Source of the DNA: Casuarina equisetifolia
Lineage: Eukaryota > Streptophyta > Magnoliopsida > Fagales > Casuarinaceae
Reading direction: 5' to 3'
NCBI GenBank assembly: GCA_028551475.1
Contig: CM052359.1
Coordinates: forward strand, 13,207,583 to 13,271,582
DNA length: 64,000 nucleotides
A program made the position numbers and the translations under genes. Below are positions 10,633-24,200 of this stretch, one piece after another. Numbering within the stretch: the first letter of the stretch is position 1; every line of letters begins with the position of its first letter. Below the pieces are notes generated by a model, which was given only the letters and a program-made list of their open reading frames with translations, did no database searches and had not been told where the DNA came from.

Positions 10633-11817
10633 CGTACACTTCTCTGGTGATGCTCCGAGAGATGGATGACTGTCATGTAGAGTGATAAGCTCAGCTACAG
10701 CAGTAGAATTGGAGCTCTGACAGAGAGGAAGCACGAGAGTACTATCTGTTGATTCTTCATGAGGAACTTCCATAACATCCACCAAAAGAGGAACCTTATC
10801 AGGTGAAAGCTCAGGAAGTGCAGAAAAGCCAGACTTCTGATTTACTTTCTGCCAACTTGGCTCAACCAATCCACTGTCAAAAGCAGCTTTGGAAGCTAAG
10901 AATTTCACATCTTCACGGCTTCTAGCATCAGGATGCACACATGGATCTAAAAGTGAAGGCCTCATATGATAAAGAGGGCTCTTGTGTTTCTCCAAACCAC
11001 TGGAAAGTACTCTTCTTGGAAATTCTGAAGCACACTGAATTGGAAATTCTTCATTAGGCTCAATTTGTTCATGATTATCGTCATCATCTGAAGTTGGGAG
11101 CTCAGACTCAGAATCGGAAGTGATCTTCAGCTCAGAGTATCCAACATGAGACCACAGGTCAAAACCACCATTTCCAAGATGATGAGATGTCACTGACCCA
11201 GAAAGTTTACCCTTTATCTTTTTCAACCTCTTTCGAGGCAAGGTTATGCAAGGTTTAGTAACACCACTCCGTCGTGATTGTAGTAGGAGTGATCTATGGG
11301 CATTTTTTGTTGCCCTTCGAGGCTTAAAGCAACAAGAACAGAGCTTTGAGCCTACGGAATCAGAAATAAGATCTGTATTCAGCACTGGGCTTTTGGAACC
11401 ACGAGCAACACGATTCGTCCCCAATATGCCCACCAACAACGCGTTAGTTATGCGGTTCGATTTGTTCTTCATGATAAATGACAAGAGACAATCATCACAC
11501 ATCGCACTGCCATCAGCAAGAGCATTATGAAGGTGACAAGAAATCAAAGACGATATTTCTGATCTATGGTTGCTGCAAAGTAGGTGCTGATATGACTTGG
11601 GTTTCTCACTGCTTAAGAGATAATCAAACCTGGAGCACAAGATACAGGGCAATTGCAAATTGCAATAACTGGCGAATTTTGTCAGCAAATATGATAATAC
11701 ACCATTAACAAGCAGCAGAACAATCAAAAACCATTCACAAGTTGCAGCAATCAGAACAGCTGTAATCCCCGCAGCACTCCTCCTTACTCTGATAGATGAA
11801 ATTCCAGTTGCAGCCAT
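9602..11817 (-). CDS. Myosin-binding protein-like protein with zein-binding (GTD-binding/DUF593) domain
   Basis: Two coding exons: 11817-10638 and 10443-9602, giving 673 residues. The start is the ATG at 11817 (MAATGISSIRVRR), matching the usual N-terminus of plant MyoB proteins. A hydrophobic segment at residues about 18-50 anchors the protein. The cysteine pairs CILC and CDDC follow at about 60-115, then a long polar, Ser-rich linker. The zein-binding coiled coil occupies about residues 545-650 (ERNASAVAVNQAMAMITRLQEEKA). In this family the domain binds the globular tail of class XI myosins and recruits them to membranes. The acceptor of exon 2 is TAGCAGCAG, so three in-frame acceptors are possible. 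The protein stops soon after the domain, and a broken C-terminal remnant follows downstream. Confidence 0.85.
10549..10627. repeat. (GT)n and (GA)n microsatellites in the MyoB intron
   Basis: A GT-rich run at about 10549-10568, an imperfect GT/CG stretch and then an uninterrupted GA run at about 10601-10625 lie inside the short intron, only some 10 bases from its 5' splice site on the minus strand (GTACGC at 10637). On the minus strand this is a CT-rich and AC-rich intron start. The open frame runs on into it, which makes the exon look longer than it is. Confidence 0.85.
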
Positions 11818-12760
11818 TTGCACCCAAATCCGTGAAAAGGCATGAGGTTCCTGATTGGGTGTAACAAGGAAGGTTCAATTGGTGAAAATGATTGATATGC
11901 AGCCTCTGCCGAATCTCAAAGTTGGGATTCCCATCCTAAACTCAATTATTTCTGTCAAGCTTCAACAGTCCAGAGATGGGAACAACAATGAAACAGCTCC
12001 GGAACAGCCAAAATGTGACTGTAAGCTTTAAGAACCGAAAAGAAAAGGCACAATAAGACAACTAGAAACATCCAAGCTACAATATAAAACCTTAAATGGA
12101 AGAGCTACGACCAATGCGTCAGTTTTTAGCAAACCCCGATAATCCTCGGGGAAAAAAAGAAAAAGGAACTCAAACTCGATAAAAGACAACGCATATCCAA
12201 TTGCACAACCATAAAATGTATAATTCCGAAGAAAAACCACAAAATAAATTCAAACCAACCCTCAATTCAATTCCAGCATTGTGGTGTTGGAGATTGTAAG
12301 TGGCAAACGAAACGGAAGATTGGTAAATTTCCAAAATAAACCAAATCAATAAGGAATAAAAAGATCTGCATACGCAAATGAAGATGAAACACAATGCACA
12401 TTCTAATTACAAATAAATGCGAGCAGAAAAGGGAAAGTGTAGGCACCTGATGTGGAGCTTGATGGGAGAACCGAAGAGGAAGACAGCCAGGTGCTAATTG
12501 TGAGGAAACAGGTAAGAGAAATTGTAAGAAAACAACAAAATAAATGGATTAGAAGAAAAGGGAAAAGGGGGAAATTACAAGGAGGTCCCTTCTCGAGAAA
12601 GTGACTTGACCCTCGAAGCCAACTGCTATTTGCTCTTTCGGTTGCTGAATAAAGGAAACTTAAAAGCTTGCTCCTATTCATATGTTTATCTCTTCTTCTT
12701 CTTCTTTTTTTCTTCCTTACTCTTACTCTGTGTTTGGATCTGAGATACATAGAGTACTTT
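11818..12760 (-). promoter_or_regulatory. 5' UTR with intron and promoter side of the MyoB-type gene
   Basis: The bases just upstream of the ATG are preceded by an AG acceptor at 11851-11852 (CAG before GAACCTC). A good donor, CAG then GTGCCT, lies near 12447 on the minus strand. I infer a non-coding first exon between about 12448 and 12700 and a 0.6-kb leader intron. The leader exon is GA-rich on the minus strand (CTT repeats on plus near 12688-12715). No exact transcription start can be given. Confidence 0.5.
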
Positions 12761-13993
12761 CCAAGCTTGACCCACCAACAACAACCAGTGTTACCAAAAG
12801 TTAATGCAATCCGCCAAAAAATACCGATCAGTACATGCATGTCCTACCTTTTGAAGTAATGATCAATGATTTGCCAACTCCTCAATCTCTGTTTTCGACA
12901 GCCCACCTTTTCTGTCCATGTAAACAAGAAAATGAAGACCTTTCTAGCAGTTCTTTAGTCGATTTTTCTTTCCACTTGCAAAAGAAGAAGATCCATTCTG
13001 TATTCTTTACAACACCAAATCTTTCTTCTTATTTTTTTATGAAAATGAGTTCATGAACCCGAAAAAAAGTTTAGCTTTATAGCAAGTAGAGAACTCCCAA
13101 GAAATCTGCTTAACAAGATGTTCTCGGATAGTGGTAATCTTTTAAGATCCAGTTACACCAACCTCCCTTCCTCTTTTTGCTTAGCAGCGTCCACTCACTA
13201 TCCTACTCGATTGTGTCACTGCCCCTTGGACCCATTTTCAGCGAAAACAAGATGAGCCTTGAAAACGATTTGTGTCCCGTGGTAATTGAAAATTAACTTA
13301 AAATGAAAAATGCAGTTCCCTTCTTATGGTTTGAACATATAATTAACCCACAACTTAAAAATATAATTCTTTAATTTGATCTTCAATATAGAATTATACC
13401 AATACTATGCTTCTTAACACCTTCTACACATAGAGAGATTGTCCTAATATTAATGACAGCAAGATATAAAAAGGGTCAATTAGCTTAAATTTTGATATTA
13501 TATAAAAAAAAAGTTTAAATTTTAATTTAAAAGTTAATTTATGAATTAAAAATATAATTTTTTTATTTAAACTTTACATCAAATTTTTATTTTTATTTTA
13601 TTTTTATTTTAATTATTAAGAAGAGGCTAATTTAAAAAAACATGTTGTATAAAGGATTGGGAGTAATCCTTTACAATAATGATTCGTTCTCTTCTATTGG
13701 AGAACAGCTTAATGATTTATTTCGCAAGCAGATTAAGCATCTGCCATCGCACAATGTGTGAAGTCTGAATCTTTGGCTAATATTCCCTGAAATGAAATGG
13801 TAGAGAGTCTCATAGAAGTGTGATCTCTTTACCGTCAATTCACCGCTTTATTTTAGTTCCTCTAAATTTCAGAGAGAACCGGAGCCTTTCAACGACACTC
13901 GACGCGGGACTTTAGCAGGACACAACTCGATAAGAAGCTGGAAGGATTTTTCTTAGAGATTCCGAAAGCTTTAATAAGGTTTTGAAGGAATTC
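12761..13993. promoter_or_regulatory. Intergenic region between divergent genes, plus 5' UTR of the INDH-type gene
   Basis: This stretch separates the minus-strand MyoB-type gene from the plus-strand INDH-type gene and should hold both promoters. It is AT-rich at 13260-13640, with A/T runs and no gene. GC content rises at about 13830-13990, consistent with the 5' UTR of the downstream gene. No clear TATA box was identified for either gene. Confidence 0.45.
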
Positions 13994-16900
13994 ATGGAGG
14001 GGTTCCTAAGATCCTTCGCTGTAAGTTACTTCCTTTATAATTTGCTCCATAATATCTGGGCTTGAATGGCGGTAAACTTGACAAAGGATTTGAATGGGTA
14101 TGTGTAGAGGCTTGGAGTCGTTAGGGGTTATTCTAGTGTCAAGAGGGATCTTCAGATTGAAGGGGTTAAGCATGCTATAGCTGTTGCTTCTGGTAAAGGC
14201 GGTGTGGGCAAGTCTACCACTGCAGGTACTCTTTTGTGTTTATTGTTCTTTTCTATATTTTCACATTATGATTTTTGGCTTTTAAGATATGGGTTATTTG
14301 TCAATGTTCTTGAGCTTCCTTCTGTTCATTCGCTCTAGTCGCAGAGCGGCATGCCGGAAAATCTCACGAAGTGGATTTGAACCAATCAAGCTACTTGCCC
14401 TTTTGTAAATCGTGACTTCGATTTTGGATGCGATGACTTATTTTCCTTACTTTACGCAATTCTTTATTTTTTCTTTTCGACCTTGTATCCACGGTGCATT
14501 ACACAGAACACTAAGTTAATCTCTGTTTTTTGCTAAAAAAAAAAAAACAAAAACAAAGAGTGAAGAATACAGTCAAAACTCATACATAAATGTTAGCTAG
14601 CATTTGGCCTATTGGTGGTCCTAATTTTGCATAAATTGGGGGTTTTTTGTATTCTTAGAACAGTTAGATGCAAATTAAATGTTCGAGTGTTGCGTAAGTT
14701 GATGACTTTTAGCTTAATGAAATAGTTTGATTTTAATCTTTGGCATTTTACTTTAATGGGTTGTGCTGAAGTGTAAATTTTGGGGCTCTTGTGGAAGTTA
14801 CATTAGTTCTGAAAGGAATAAGGATCCAGTTTTCGGAGGTCGGTGATGACTACTTAGGTTCCTGCCTCATTGATGATGGTGCTGCATTACTTTCTTTCTC
14901 GGTGATTTAAGGGTGTGGAGATAAAGCAGCTGGTATGGCTTTTTGCCTTATAATACGAACGGAGCTGAGACATTGGTACTTGTGTATCTTCAGTAAATTA
15001 TTAGCTATTCTAAACTAAATTATGGCTTAATACTTTTTTTATCCACTTTGTTAAGTGTTTTTCTAGTTTCAGGTTCCTATTTCCTATTTCAAATGAAAAA
15101 ACTTTATTAGAGGAAATTTTAGATCCATTTAATCTTGAGTTTTTAGATGCTTACCGACAGTATGAGTTTTGACTGTATCCTTCATGAGGTGACTGAAAAA
15201 GGATTCGTGATATGAAAAACACACTCAAACTAGCTTGAACACATTTGCATCTTGAACACATGGTGAGAAATTTAAATATCAAGGCCTTTTTTTTCTCCCC
15301 TTACCTTTTTTTTTTTGGAATGATTGTGCTGCCAAGGCAAGGCACCAATAAATATTTGCTTTCTGGCTCTGCTTGTGTTTTGGGCTTATGCACACTGGTG
15401 GGCTTGCAGTTAACTTGGCTGTATCACTCGCTAAAAAGTTTCAACTGAAGGTTGGTTTGCTTGATGCTGATGTGTATGGGCCAAATGTGCCTATAATGAT
15501 GAAGATCAATAGTAAGCCAGACGTGACTGAAGGTACTTCTTTCCCTTAATATTACCTAAGGTGCTGTAGAGTTCCTTCTTTTTTCCTTCTTTGTTCTATT
15601 TTGGAACATCATATACTGCAAATCCACTATATCAATGCCGTTGAACCAGGTTGATGATAATTGTTGTTTGAGTTAGTATTAGTCATTATTATCATATGCA
15701 ACCTTCCAATACAAACAAAAGTGGCCCACCAAATACTTCCGAATTTCATTTTTGTGGAAACACCTTGGACCATTTGATTTTCATAAAAATCAACTTATAT
15801 TAGATCTGAAAGAACTTTTTGAGCTCATACATATTCTGATAATATATATGGAAGGGAAACAAAGTGAAAAGTATGCTCTGCATTGATGGTCAAACAAAAT
15901 GGGCCAGAGGGAACTGATCCTCCATTGATATTGGGACAACCGACCTTCCAAGGGACTAGAGGCATTTGAACTGATCCTCCATCTGATGTTTTCCTATAAA
16001 TCTTTTCTCTTGTATAAATTGATCATCCAAGCATATTATCCTTCTTCCAAGCACATGCCACCTACCTCTATCCCTTTCTTTCACATAGTTTTAGCCTGAA
16101 TATGGCTAGACAACTATGCAGATCCTGCTTCTTAATTACTTGTCTAGAGATCATTTGGGCATGTCTGTTCCCTTGCAGATAACAAAATGGTTCCTCTTGA
16201 GAGCTATGGAATCAAGTGTATGTCAATGGGATTGCTTGTCAATACAGATGCTGCATTTGTGTGGAGAGGTCCCATGGTATGTCTTTTTAAATATGGTTGC
16301 CCTATTTTTAGTCTTGTCTTGCTTGAAGATGCAGTTGTTTCAACTCCTTTTATCTTCCAAATATATATGCTTATGGCATTTGGTTCTTTTTGCTCATTTT
16401 GAAGAATTATGTCGTTCATAATATGATAGATAATTTGGCCATACTGGTTTTTTGGTTTCTTTTGTAGAGTATCGAAGTTAATTTTTTTTTTTTTTCTTTA
16501 TGGTCGTAATATGGTGGTCACATGGACTGTAAAGCGTTGGGGTGACTTAGATGATGGTTGCTTATGGATACATTCTTGTAAGTAGTTTACCTGAATGGTA
16601 TACTCTTACGTCCTTCTAATAAAAGGATTAGTAGTCTAGATGTAGGAAAAATTATGCGGAACATGTTCACGTTATGTTCTCAGCATGTGTAACTGATTAC
16701 TACTGAAAGCAGTTTTCCATCTTTTTGGAAGAGGTTGAAAATGTTGCCATTATTTGCTAGAGTTGTTTTTGTGTCACTGGATGAGAAGGGAAATCAATTA
16801 ACTGTGTCATACATTAAAAAGCATCCATACATTTACAGCTCCCTTTTTCACTTTCTTTCTCTCCTCTGCACTAGAAAAATTGTCAAGAAATGGTACTTTA

Positions 16901-19715
16901 ATTCAGTGAAGTATCTCTTCTTCAATTTCTTTTTTCCCTCTGAATGTGATAGAGTCTCCAATCATGGTTGGGATTTAATATTAACAAAATTTGTGCACCT
17001 AATGTTGACAATTATTAAGAGTATGGCCTCTTTGTTTGGTAGCTACGGAGCTTAGCTCAGGCGATGAGGTTGCTGTGTTGTTACTTTGGATAGAGGGCTT
17101 GGTTTGGTGTGATGCTGAGCTTGGTGAGACTGGTGGCTGGTTCTTTGATTTCAAAGCAGTGCGATGGTGACAAATTGGTGGCACTTTCCTCGTGTGCTGT
17201 ACAAGGATTCCACTTAGCAGCAAGCCTAATTAATCTCCATCTCCTCCCTCATGTTTCCACGAAATTCTCATTGAAGAGATAGAGAAGTAATGTGAGAAAA
17301 TAGCAGAAGCTACTGTTCTATTTTCATACATTTGCACATCAAATAAATTGACCTAGATAGCTGGAAAAGGATCCATAAAGCCAACCCTTTTTTGTTTGCA
17401 GGAAGTTAGTTAAGTCAGGTCGAGTTTGCACATCATATTAATCAAAAATCATGGTATCATTAGGCTGTATTCAACCAGTTGCATGCTAGTCTGCTGGTAA
17501 TGAAGTGTCAAAAACCTACTGTAACGAATGGTCTCAATGTTTAGAGGCAAAATGCCGAAGGGGTATTTGTGATTTCCACTTTTATTGATTGTAAGTTCAT
17601 TATTGATGTGAATTTGGACCCCCAGTATCTGGCAGATCTAAAAATCTTATCCTAATGAGAGAGGATGAATGCTAGTGTATCTGAAAGATGGAGGGAACCA
17701 TAAAGGTCACAATAAAGATAGCAAAAGCGTGACGGAATGACTTAAGGGTTCCTATTTTCTTTTTATCTGTTGCCTTCAAGCTGGAAACTATTTTTGTAGG
17801 TGTTAGCAATGGTTTTGTAATGGAGTTGGAGCAGGATAATAATTCAGTCACACAAGAAATTACTTCTCATTATCTTTTTTCTTCAGTTCTTTTCTTTTTG
17901 TTTCATTGAAATGATATTCATTTGATGCAAGTTATATGGTAATGAGTTAAATAGCTTGTTTTTATATATTGAAGTCTGCAAAAGATCTCTCATTTTAGAA
18001 TGGTGAGACTTTCCTTCATGAATTGTATATATATACTCGCAAAGAATTTGCTTCTCACAGTTCTTTAATGGCATATTATTTTATGTTGCTTTAACAAACT
18101 TCATGCAGGTAGGGAATGCACTTCGAAAAATGGTCAGAGACGTGAAGTGGGGTAATCTTGATATTCTTGTGGTGGATATGCCCCCTGGCACTGGTGATGC
18201 TCAGATAGCTATTTCTCAATTGCTACATTTATCAGGTAGTTGATAATGTAAAAACATAGTTGTAGATGCTTCTGGGCCCATTATACTAATGGTGGGAGTG
18301 TTTCTTTGATTATTTTCAACCATTGTGGCTTTGCTGACAGGTGCTCTGATTGTTTCAACTCCTCAGGATGTGGCACTAATGGACGCTCGTAGAGGAGTCA
18401 AAATGTTCTCTAAAGTCCATGTTCCTGTATGGTCATCTCTTGTTCCATACATCCTTTTTGAACCGAGACCTTCAACTGTAGACATGTTAGAGTGTTGTCT
18501 AAATTGCTGATTCTGCTTTTATGCATTATAAACTGTTTCCAACCGAGATGAAGTGTCGAAGTGGGTGGCCAGTGTGAAAATGCCATGGATTACCATCTCA
18601 AGTTCACGTGATTCAAATATGCTAACTAAGATTCTTCTTTCCTGTGACATTCAATTACTGAGCCTTAAAGGGTTAGGTTCTGCTGTTTTGGTACCTTATA
18701 GTCTGTTGCAATTTAGGGGGTTAGGAAGGTCAATGTCTTAGATTTCTTCATTGTTCATAAGTATTAAGTAAATTGCATGAGGAATAGTTTGTGTGATCTC
18801 TGATGGAAAATGCAGCAACATGCAGACGCGAACAGTCTTCTTTTCATGAAAGACGGTTCTGCTCTGGATCTCTAAGAGATTGCTAGGAGCTGACAAAAAC
18901 TTGTATTGTTTGACTTATATTAATCATGCATTCCTGCTTGTCGGATAGTTTGATTGTTTGAAATCAATTTGAAATTAATTAGAAGCCTGTTAACCATCAT
19001 TTATATCAATATTCTGATTGTTTTCAGATTTTGGGACTCGTAGAAAACATGAGCTACTTTAAGTGTCCACACTGTAGTGAGCCATCATTCATTTTTGGAA
19101 AAGAAGGAACTCGCAAGACAGCAGCTGAGATGGGCTTGGACTTTGTTGGTGAAGTATGTTAAATTTTTCTATTTTTTTCATAGATGTGATATTAAATCTG
19201 ACCTTATCGTTCCTTGATTTTGATTCTTTGAGCATGAACTTGATATTAACTTCGAACTTTGACCAGATCGTTTTCTACTTCTTTTGTGAACGAAAGAAGT
19301 TGGATGATTCTGTGATTGTTTGGTTTTGGAATGACTGGTAGGAGATTCCAATGAATTTCTTCTTTGCTTGAACTTTATGACAGCTAGTATGTGATGGGAT
19401 CTTGAGCATGCGTTATTACCATGGCTGCCACCTAGTATGATATATATGTGATGGGATGCAACCAATGAATATAGATGATGATACCACATGTTCTCACCGT
19501 AATCACCCATTAATCTGTTCTAATCAGTTTGTATCTCACTGTTTCAGATACCATTGGAAGTAGGGATTAGAAAGGGCAGCGACGAAGGCATACCAATAGT
19601 AGTATCAGCACCTGATTCCGATGTCTCCAGAGCATATGGCGGTGTGGCCCAGAAAGTGATCAACAGACTTGAAGAATTGTCCAAGGAACAACCCCCTCCA
19701 GAGATTTTGCTGTAA
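13994..19715 (+). CDS. INDH: Mitochondrial Mrp/NBP35-type iron-sulfur P-loop protein (INDH/NUBPL type)
   Basis: Eight exons join in frame to 290 residues: 13994-14020, 14108-14225, 15410-15532, 16179-16276, 18109-18235, 18341-18426, 19028-19153 and 19548-19715. The deviant Walker A motif GKGGVGKST is at residues 38-46, then [25 protein letters not shown] and [14 protein letters not shown], all hallmarks of ParA/Mrp-type Fe-S carriers. The cluster-binding pair CPHC is at 206-209. The short N-terminus [19 protein letters not shown], rich in Arg and Ser and free of acid residues after position 2, looks like a mitochondrial presequence. The family assembles Fe-S clusters for respiratory complex I. 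Intron 4 (16277-18108) is 1.8 kb and holds no gene that I can see. Confidence 0.93.
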
Positions 19716-21230
19716 AAAGTTGTGGTTGACAGAAGAAACCAAAATAACACCTCCTTTGCCATGATCTGTCAGCAGTAAAAAAAAAATCGACGATCATGCT
19801 TTTGTAATTTACCTGTGATTTGTACCGGGTCCAATAAGGGTTGAGATCAATGGCTTCTGAATGCATCTCAAGTGCACAAAGGAGCAGGAGCAAAAATGCC
19901 AGGCACAGAGCATATGCACCAAACCTGACTTTTACCTGGAAGTGGGAAGTTTATCCTGAAGGCCACAAGGCCAGAAGCTCTTTAAGAATTGAGGAGAAGC
20001 AATGACTGGATTTGTTGGAGGATAGACATGGCAGGAAACTCTTTCCCGTTCTTTTCTTTTAATATGCCTTTTGATCTCCTTTATGCATGTTTAGTCTCTT
20101 TACTGTTCTGCTATTACAATTAACTAAGTAGTTCAGATTTAGTTAGTCTCATTGATGTATAACCCGTTCTTGATTTTGAGATTCAGTTGATGAAAAGGAA
20201 GCATAGTAGACAAAGGTAGATAGAAAGATCAATATTTAAACATGAATATTCTCAAATACAATTCAGGAAAAACAGACGCGGTTTTCAAGTTGAAGCTGAA
20301 GATTAATAGGAGAGAAAGAGAGGGGGGCTGAGAGCCAGTGGGAGTATGAACAGAATATGAATCTGCAAAAAGAAGGATAAAGGGTAGTGATCGTTAGGGG
20401 CATCAAATGCTTTATACCATCTCCTTCCATTTGCTATGCAACTTGGAAGCCTTTTATCTCCTTCCAGTTGTTGGATGGAGGATAGGTTCTTCTACTCAAT
20501 TGATTTAGAATATCCAATTGAAGTAAGAACTGAGGCCACATTAATAATGGTTAGTTTGTAGCCGTCCGGGACTAAAGTCTTATATTTGATATTTCATATC
20601 TTTCTATCAGTATAATGAACTTCTTATATTATTTAAATTCTACTTAGGAATTTTTTTTTATAAAGTTTAATATCGAACTTTGAGTAGAATTAAATTTAAT
20701 AGTAATAATAATACTTCAACTTATTAGACTTTCTAATAAAAATTGTTAACATCGAAAGCAGTAAAAAATGAAAATTATGTATTTTAAAAACATTTTGTAA
20801 CCACAAACAACCATAATTAGCACAAATTTGATGAAAGAGTCCTTTCTAATTATGTATTTCAACTTGATTGAATAAGGACTTCTTCAACTACTCAAACTCC
20901 AATATATTAAGTTTGAGTTAAAGTCATATTTTTATATAATAACTTTATACACAAATATTCAGTCCTAAAAGGGTTTAAAAAAATTCAAAGGATTTCAATC
21001 ACAAAGTTGAAAAATTCTAGTTATATAATTATTTAGTATTGTGAGATGGTAAAATGTATCTAAAACCCTTTGAAAGGGATTTGATAAAGATTCTACTATT
21101 TCTTTTCTTTTCTTTTTTAGTTTATATTTAAATCATTTAAATCCCCGTCTTCACAACGCTGTGAGTGTCTCTGCTTTCTCATTTCCTCTGTGACCTTCAA
21201 GCCTCGTCCTGCTCTTCCTTTCTTCTCTGA
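19716..21230. other. 3' UTR of INDH, AT-rich intergenic DNA, 5' UTR of the kinase gene
   Basis: The first few hundred bases (to about 20130) are probably the 3' UTR of the INDH-type gene. 20500-21110 is very AT-rich with no coding potential. From about 21120 the sequence turns CT-rich and then GC-richer, as expected for the leader of the next gene. I see no RNA gene or mobile element with clear ends. Confidence 0.5.
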
Positions 21231-24200
21231 ATGCCTCTGAATTCTCCAGTCCTCTCTTACCATGGATCCTCTGTGCGTCCACTCCTTGCCGGAAGCCCCA
21301 GGCTGGGCCACCTCGTTTTCCCGCCGTCGCCGCCCCCGGTCGTGTTCTGCTGCAGAGGGGTCGGAATTCAGGTATCGTCGCCCGTGTCCGGTTCTGGAAA
21401 CGGTGTCTTCCAGCAGGACTGGAAGCTGAGGAGTGTCGGAGTGAAGGATAAAGATACGGACGTTGCGACTTTGGGAAATCTGTGTGTGGATATAGTGCTC
21501 AGTGTTCCCAAATTGCCCCCCAAGAATCCTCACGATCGCAAGGCTTTTATGGACCGTTTATCGGCCTCTCCGCCTGATAAGGTTCGGTTTCCGATTCCAA
21601 TTCATTTCTGTGAAACGAAATGCTTCAACTTTTCTTTTTCTTTTTTTTTTTTTCTCCTTTTGGAATTTTCATATGAATGAGGAAGTTATGCAAAAAAGGT
21701 GTGTTGGTTGGGTGTGAGTTCTTATTGACCCATTTGAAATTTTGTGTCACAGAGCCCTTTTCTTTTACTGGGAACAATGCAATTAAAGTACTTTAACCGT
21801 TGTGTTAACTCCTTTTTTTTTTTTTTCCTTTTTTTTGGTTTTTGAAGAAATTTTCGGATTTGAAATGTAAGTGCATATTCTTTTTGTGTCTGAAGTGTGC
21901 ATCGAACTTTTAGGGGACTAAATCACGAACAAGATGTAAAACTTGACTGATTTTTCTTTACCGGTATTGACTATTACGATAGATTCCTGGGCTTATTTTA
22001 TAGATACTGTTACTTGGATGCTGTTTATATTGTTCACATAAAAAGTTGATGACGTTGGACTTTGATAATTCACTGTTGGAAATATAGCAATACTGGGAAG
22101 CCGGTGGTAATTGCAATATGGCTATAGCAGCAGCAAGGCTGGGACTTCGTTGTGTCACAATTGGTCATGTGGGCGATGAGATTTATGGAAAGTTCCTTTT
22201 AGATGTGCTTCGTGATGAGGGAATTGGTATAGTTGGGATGAGGGAGGAAGTTGGTGTTCTTGATGGTCCTCCTGCCTCTTTTGAAACACTTCTTTGCTGG
22301 GTTCTAGTTGACCCTCTGCAAAGACATGGCTTTTGCAGGTAAAATGTCAGACTCTTTGGAAAAGGAAAATAATACTTCCCCGAGTTTCTTGGAAACTCCT
22401 AAAGATGGCTCTCTGTAAGCATATTTGATTGAATGGTTTTGTTTTTCAGTCGGGCGGATTTCAGTAAGGAGCCAGCGTTCAACTGGCTGAGTGGACTATC
22501 CAAGGAAGTCAAGATGGCTATAGAAAAGTCAAAGATCCTGTTCTGTAATGGCTATGGCTTTGACGAGCTTTCCCCCAACTTGATTAATTTGGTTGTGGAA
22601 TATGCGGTTGAAGTTGGGACTTCAATATTTTTTGATCCTGGACCACGTGGAAAGAGTCTTCGCAATGGATCACCTGAAGAACAGAGAGCACTTGACCAGT
22701 TATTGACAATGAGCGATGTTCTCCTTCTCACTTCTGATGAGGTTTGACAGATAATTTTCCTAAGTGCTGTGTGATTACTTTTTTTATTTTTTATTTTTTA
22801 TTTTTATTTTTATTTTTATTTTGTGTAGCTATTTGTGGATTTCCTTTCTAGTTTGTGTTATGACGGACTTTTGACTTCCTGTATTAGGAAACATAATCTT
22901 CTTATTTCAACAATATGCAGCTAAGTGCCTTTTCTATTTCTGGTTATGTCCATTAATCTATTTCTTTCGTCATTATTTCTTGATCTGGATTCTTTTTGGT
23001 TGTTTTCACATCCTAGGAGTACCTCTAATTTGAGACAGCTTGAACTTTTCATTGTAGTTTTACCAGTGTTTTTCTTTACGCACATCTGGACTGCCTCAAT
23101 CAATTCTTTGTCTTTCTTTCACATATTATCTTTAACAATCTTGTAGCTAAGAAGTGCATGTCCTGGGTGGGGTAACTATTGATCAATTGAATTGAATCAC
23201 ATATCCCAAGTTTTTTTGGTTCTTCAGAACTCGACTGGTTAGACCTACTGGACTTCATGTTATTAGTGAGATGATTCTTCTGTGCAATGAGTACTAAAAC
23301 TCTTACTACGCATGTTTTATATGTCAAGACTGAAAAGGTCAGTTCACCTTAACTGAATTATTGATTCATGCTGGTCAGGAATTAGGCATGAATTTGCACA
23401 TAGATTTACCGATGTTGATGATTGATGAGGAATCTAGCAAATCTATTTTGTATTATTTGCCAGATTTTTCTCCAGACCTAATTCCCTTATGTTAACGATT
23501 TGCTAGGCCGAAGCATTGACTGGCATAAAAAACCCAGTACAAGCAGGGCAGGTCTTGCTCAAGAAGGGGTTACGAACGAAATGGGTGATAGTTAAGATGG
23601 GTCCAAGGGGTTCAATTTTAATAACTATGTCAAGCATATCTTGTGCTCCCGCATTCAAGGTAAAATCCCGGCTTGGTCTTTTGGCATGTCCTAAGGAGTT
23701 CCTTTTGAACTTGTGAGACCCTGCTTTTGATAATTCTCATTGAAAGTTTTGCTTTTTCTCACAAAAATAGCATGTAATCTCGGTGGAATTCAGGTGTGCT
23801 GCTCATGTTCAATTTAAACCAAGTATTGTACAATTTCTCAAGTTTCTCAAGTTCCACCTATTATTTTGGCTGAATTTGCAACTGATTTTCTTCCACTGAT
23901 TTGAAACAGTCTATAACCTTCAAATTGAATTTGACTCCAATACTCTTAACCTGTCTTAACTTCCCCTCCATCTTCCTTTCTTGCTTGATGTGAAAACAGA
24001 ACGTGAAACTCATATTCTATATTTGTGATCAGGTGAGTGTCATTGACACTGTCGGGTGTGGAGATAGTTTCGTGGCTGCAATTGCATTCGGTTTTATACA
24101 CAATATGCCTATGCTTAGTTTATTAGCACTAGCAAATGCAGTGGGTGCTGCAACGGCAATGGGTTGTGGTGCCGGTCGGAATGTAGCAACCTTGGAGAAA

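Noticed and set aside
10549-10637. Apparent extension of the MyoB exon 1 frame through Ser-Leu and Thr-His repeats
   Set aside because: It is readthrough of the GT/GA microsatellites in the intron; a GTACGC donor at 10637 and a good acceptor at 10444 remove it and keep the frame.
14340-14395. tRNA-like word on the minus strand (GGTTCAAATCC, similar to a B box) in an INDH intron
   Set aside because: The five flanking bases on each side do not pair as a T stem, and no acceptor or anticodon stem could be drawn.
16999-17223. Possible small gene inside intron 4 of the INDH-type gene
   Set aside because: No motif, no conserved composition and no clear start context; ordinary intronic open frame.
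21117-21533. Minus-strand frame of 138 codons opposite kinase exon 1
   Set aside because: It overlaps the well-supported first exon of the PfkB-type gene, has no motif, and follows from the high GC of that exon.
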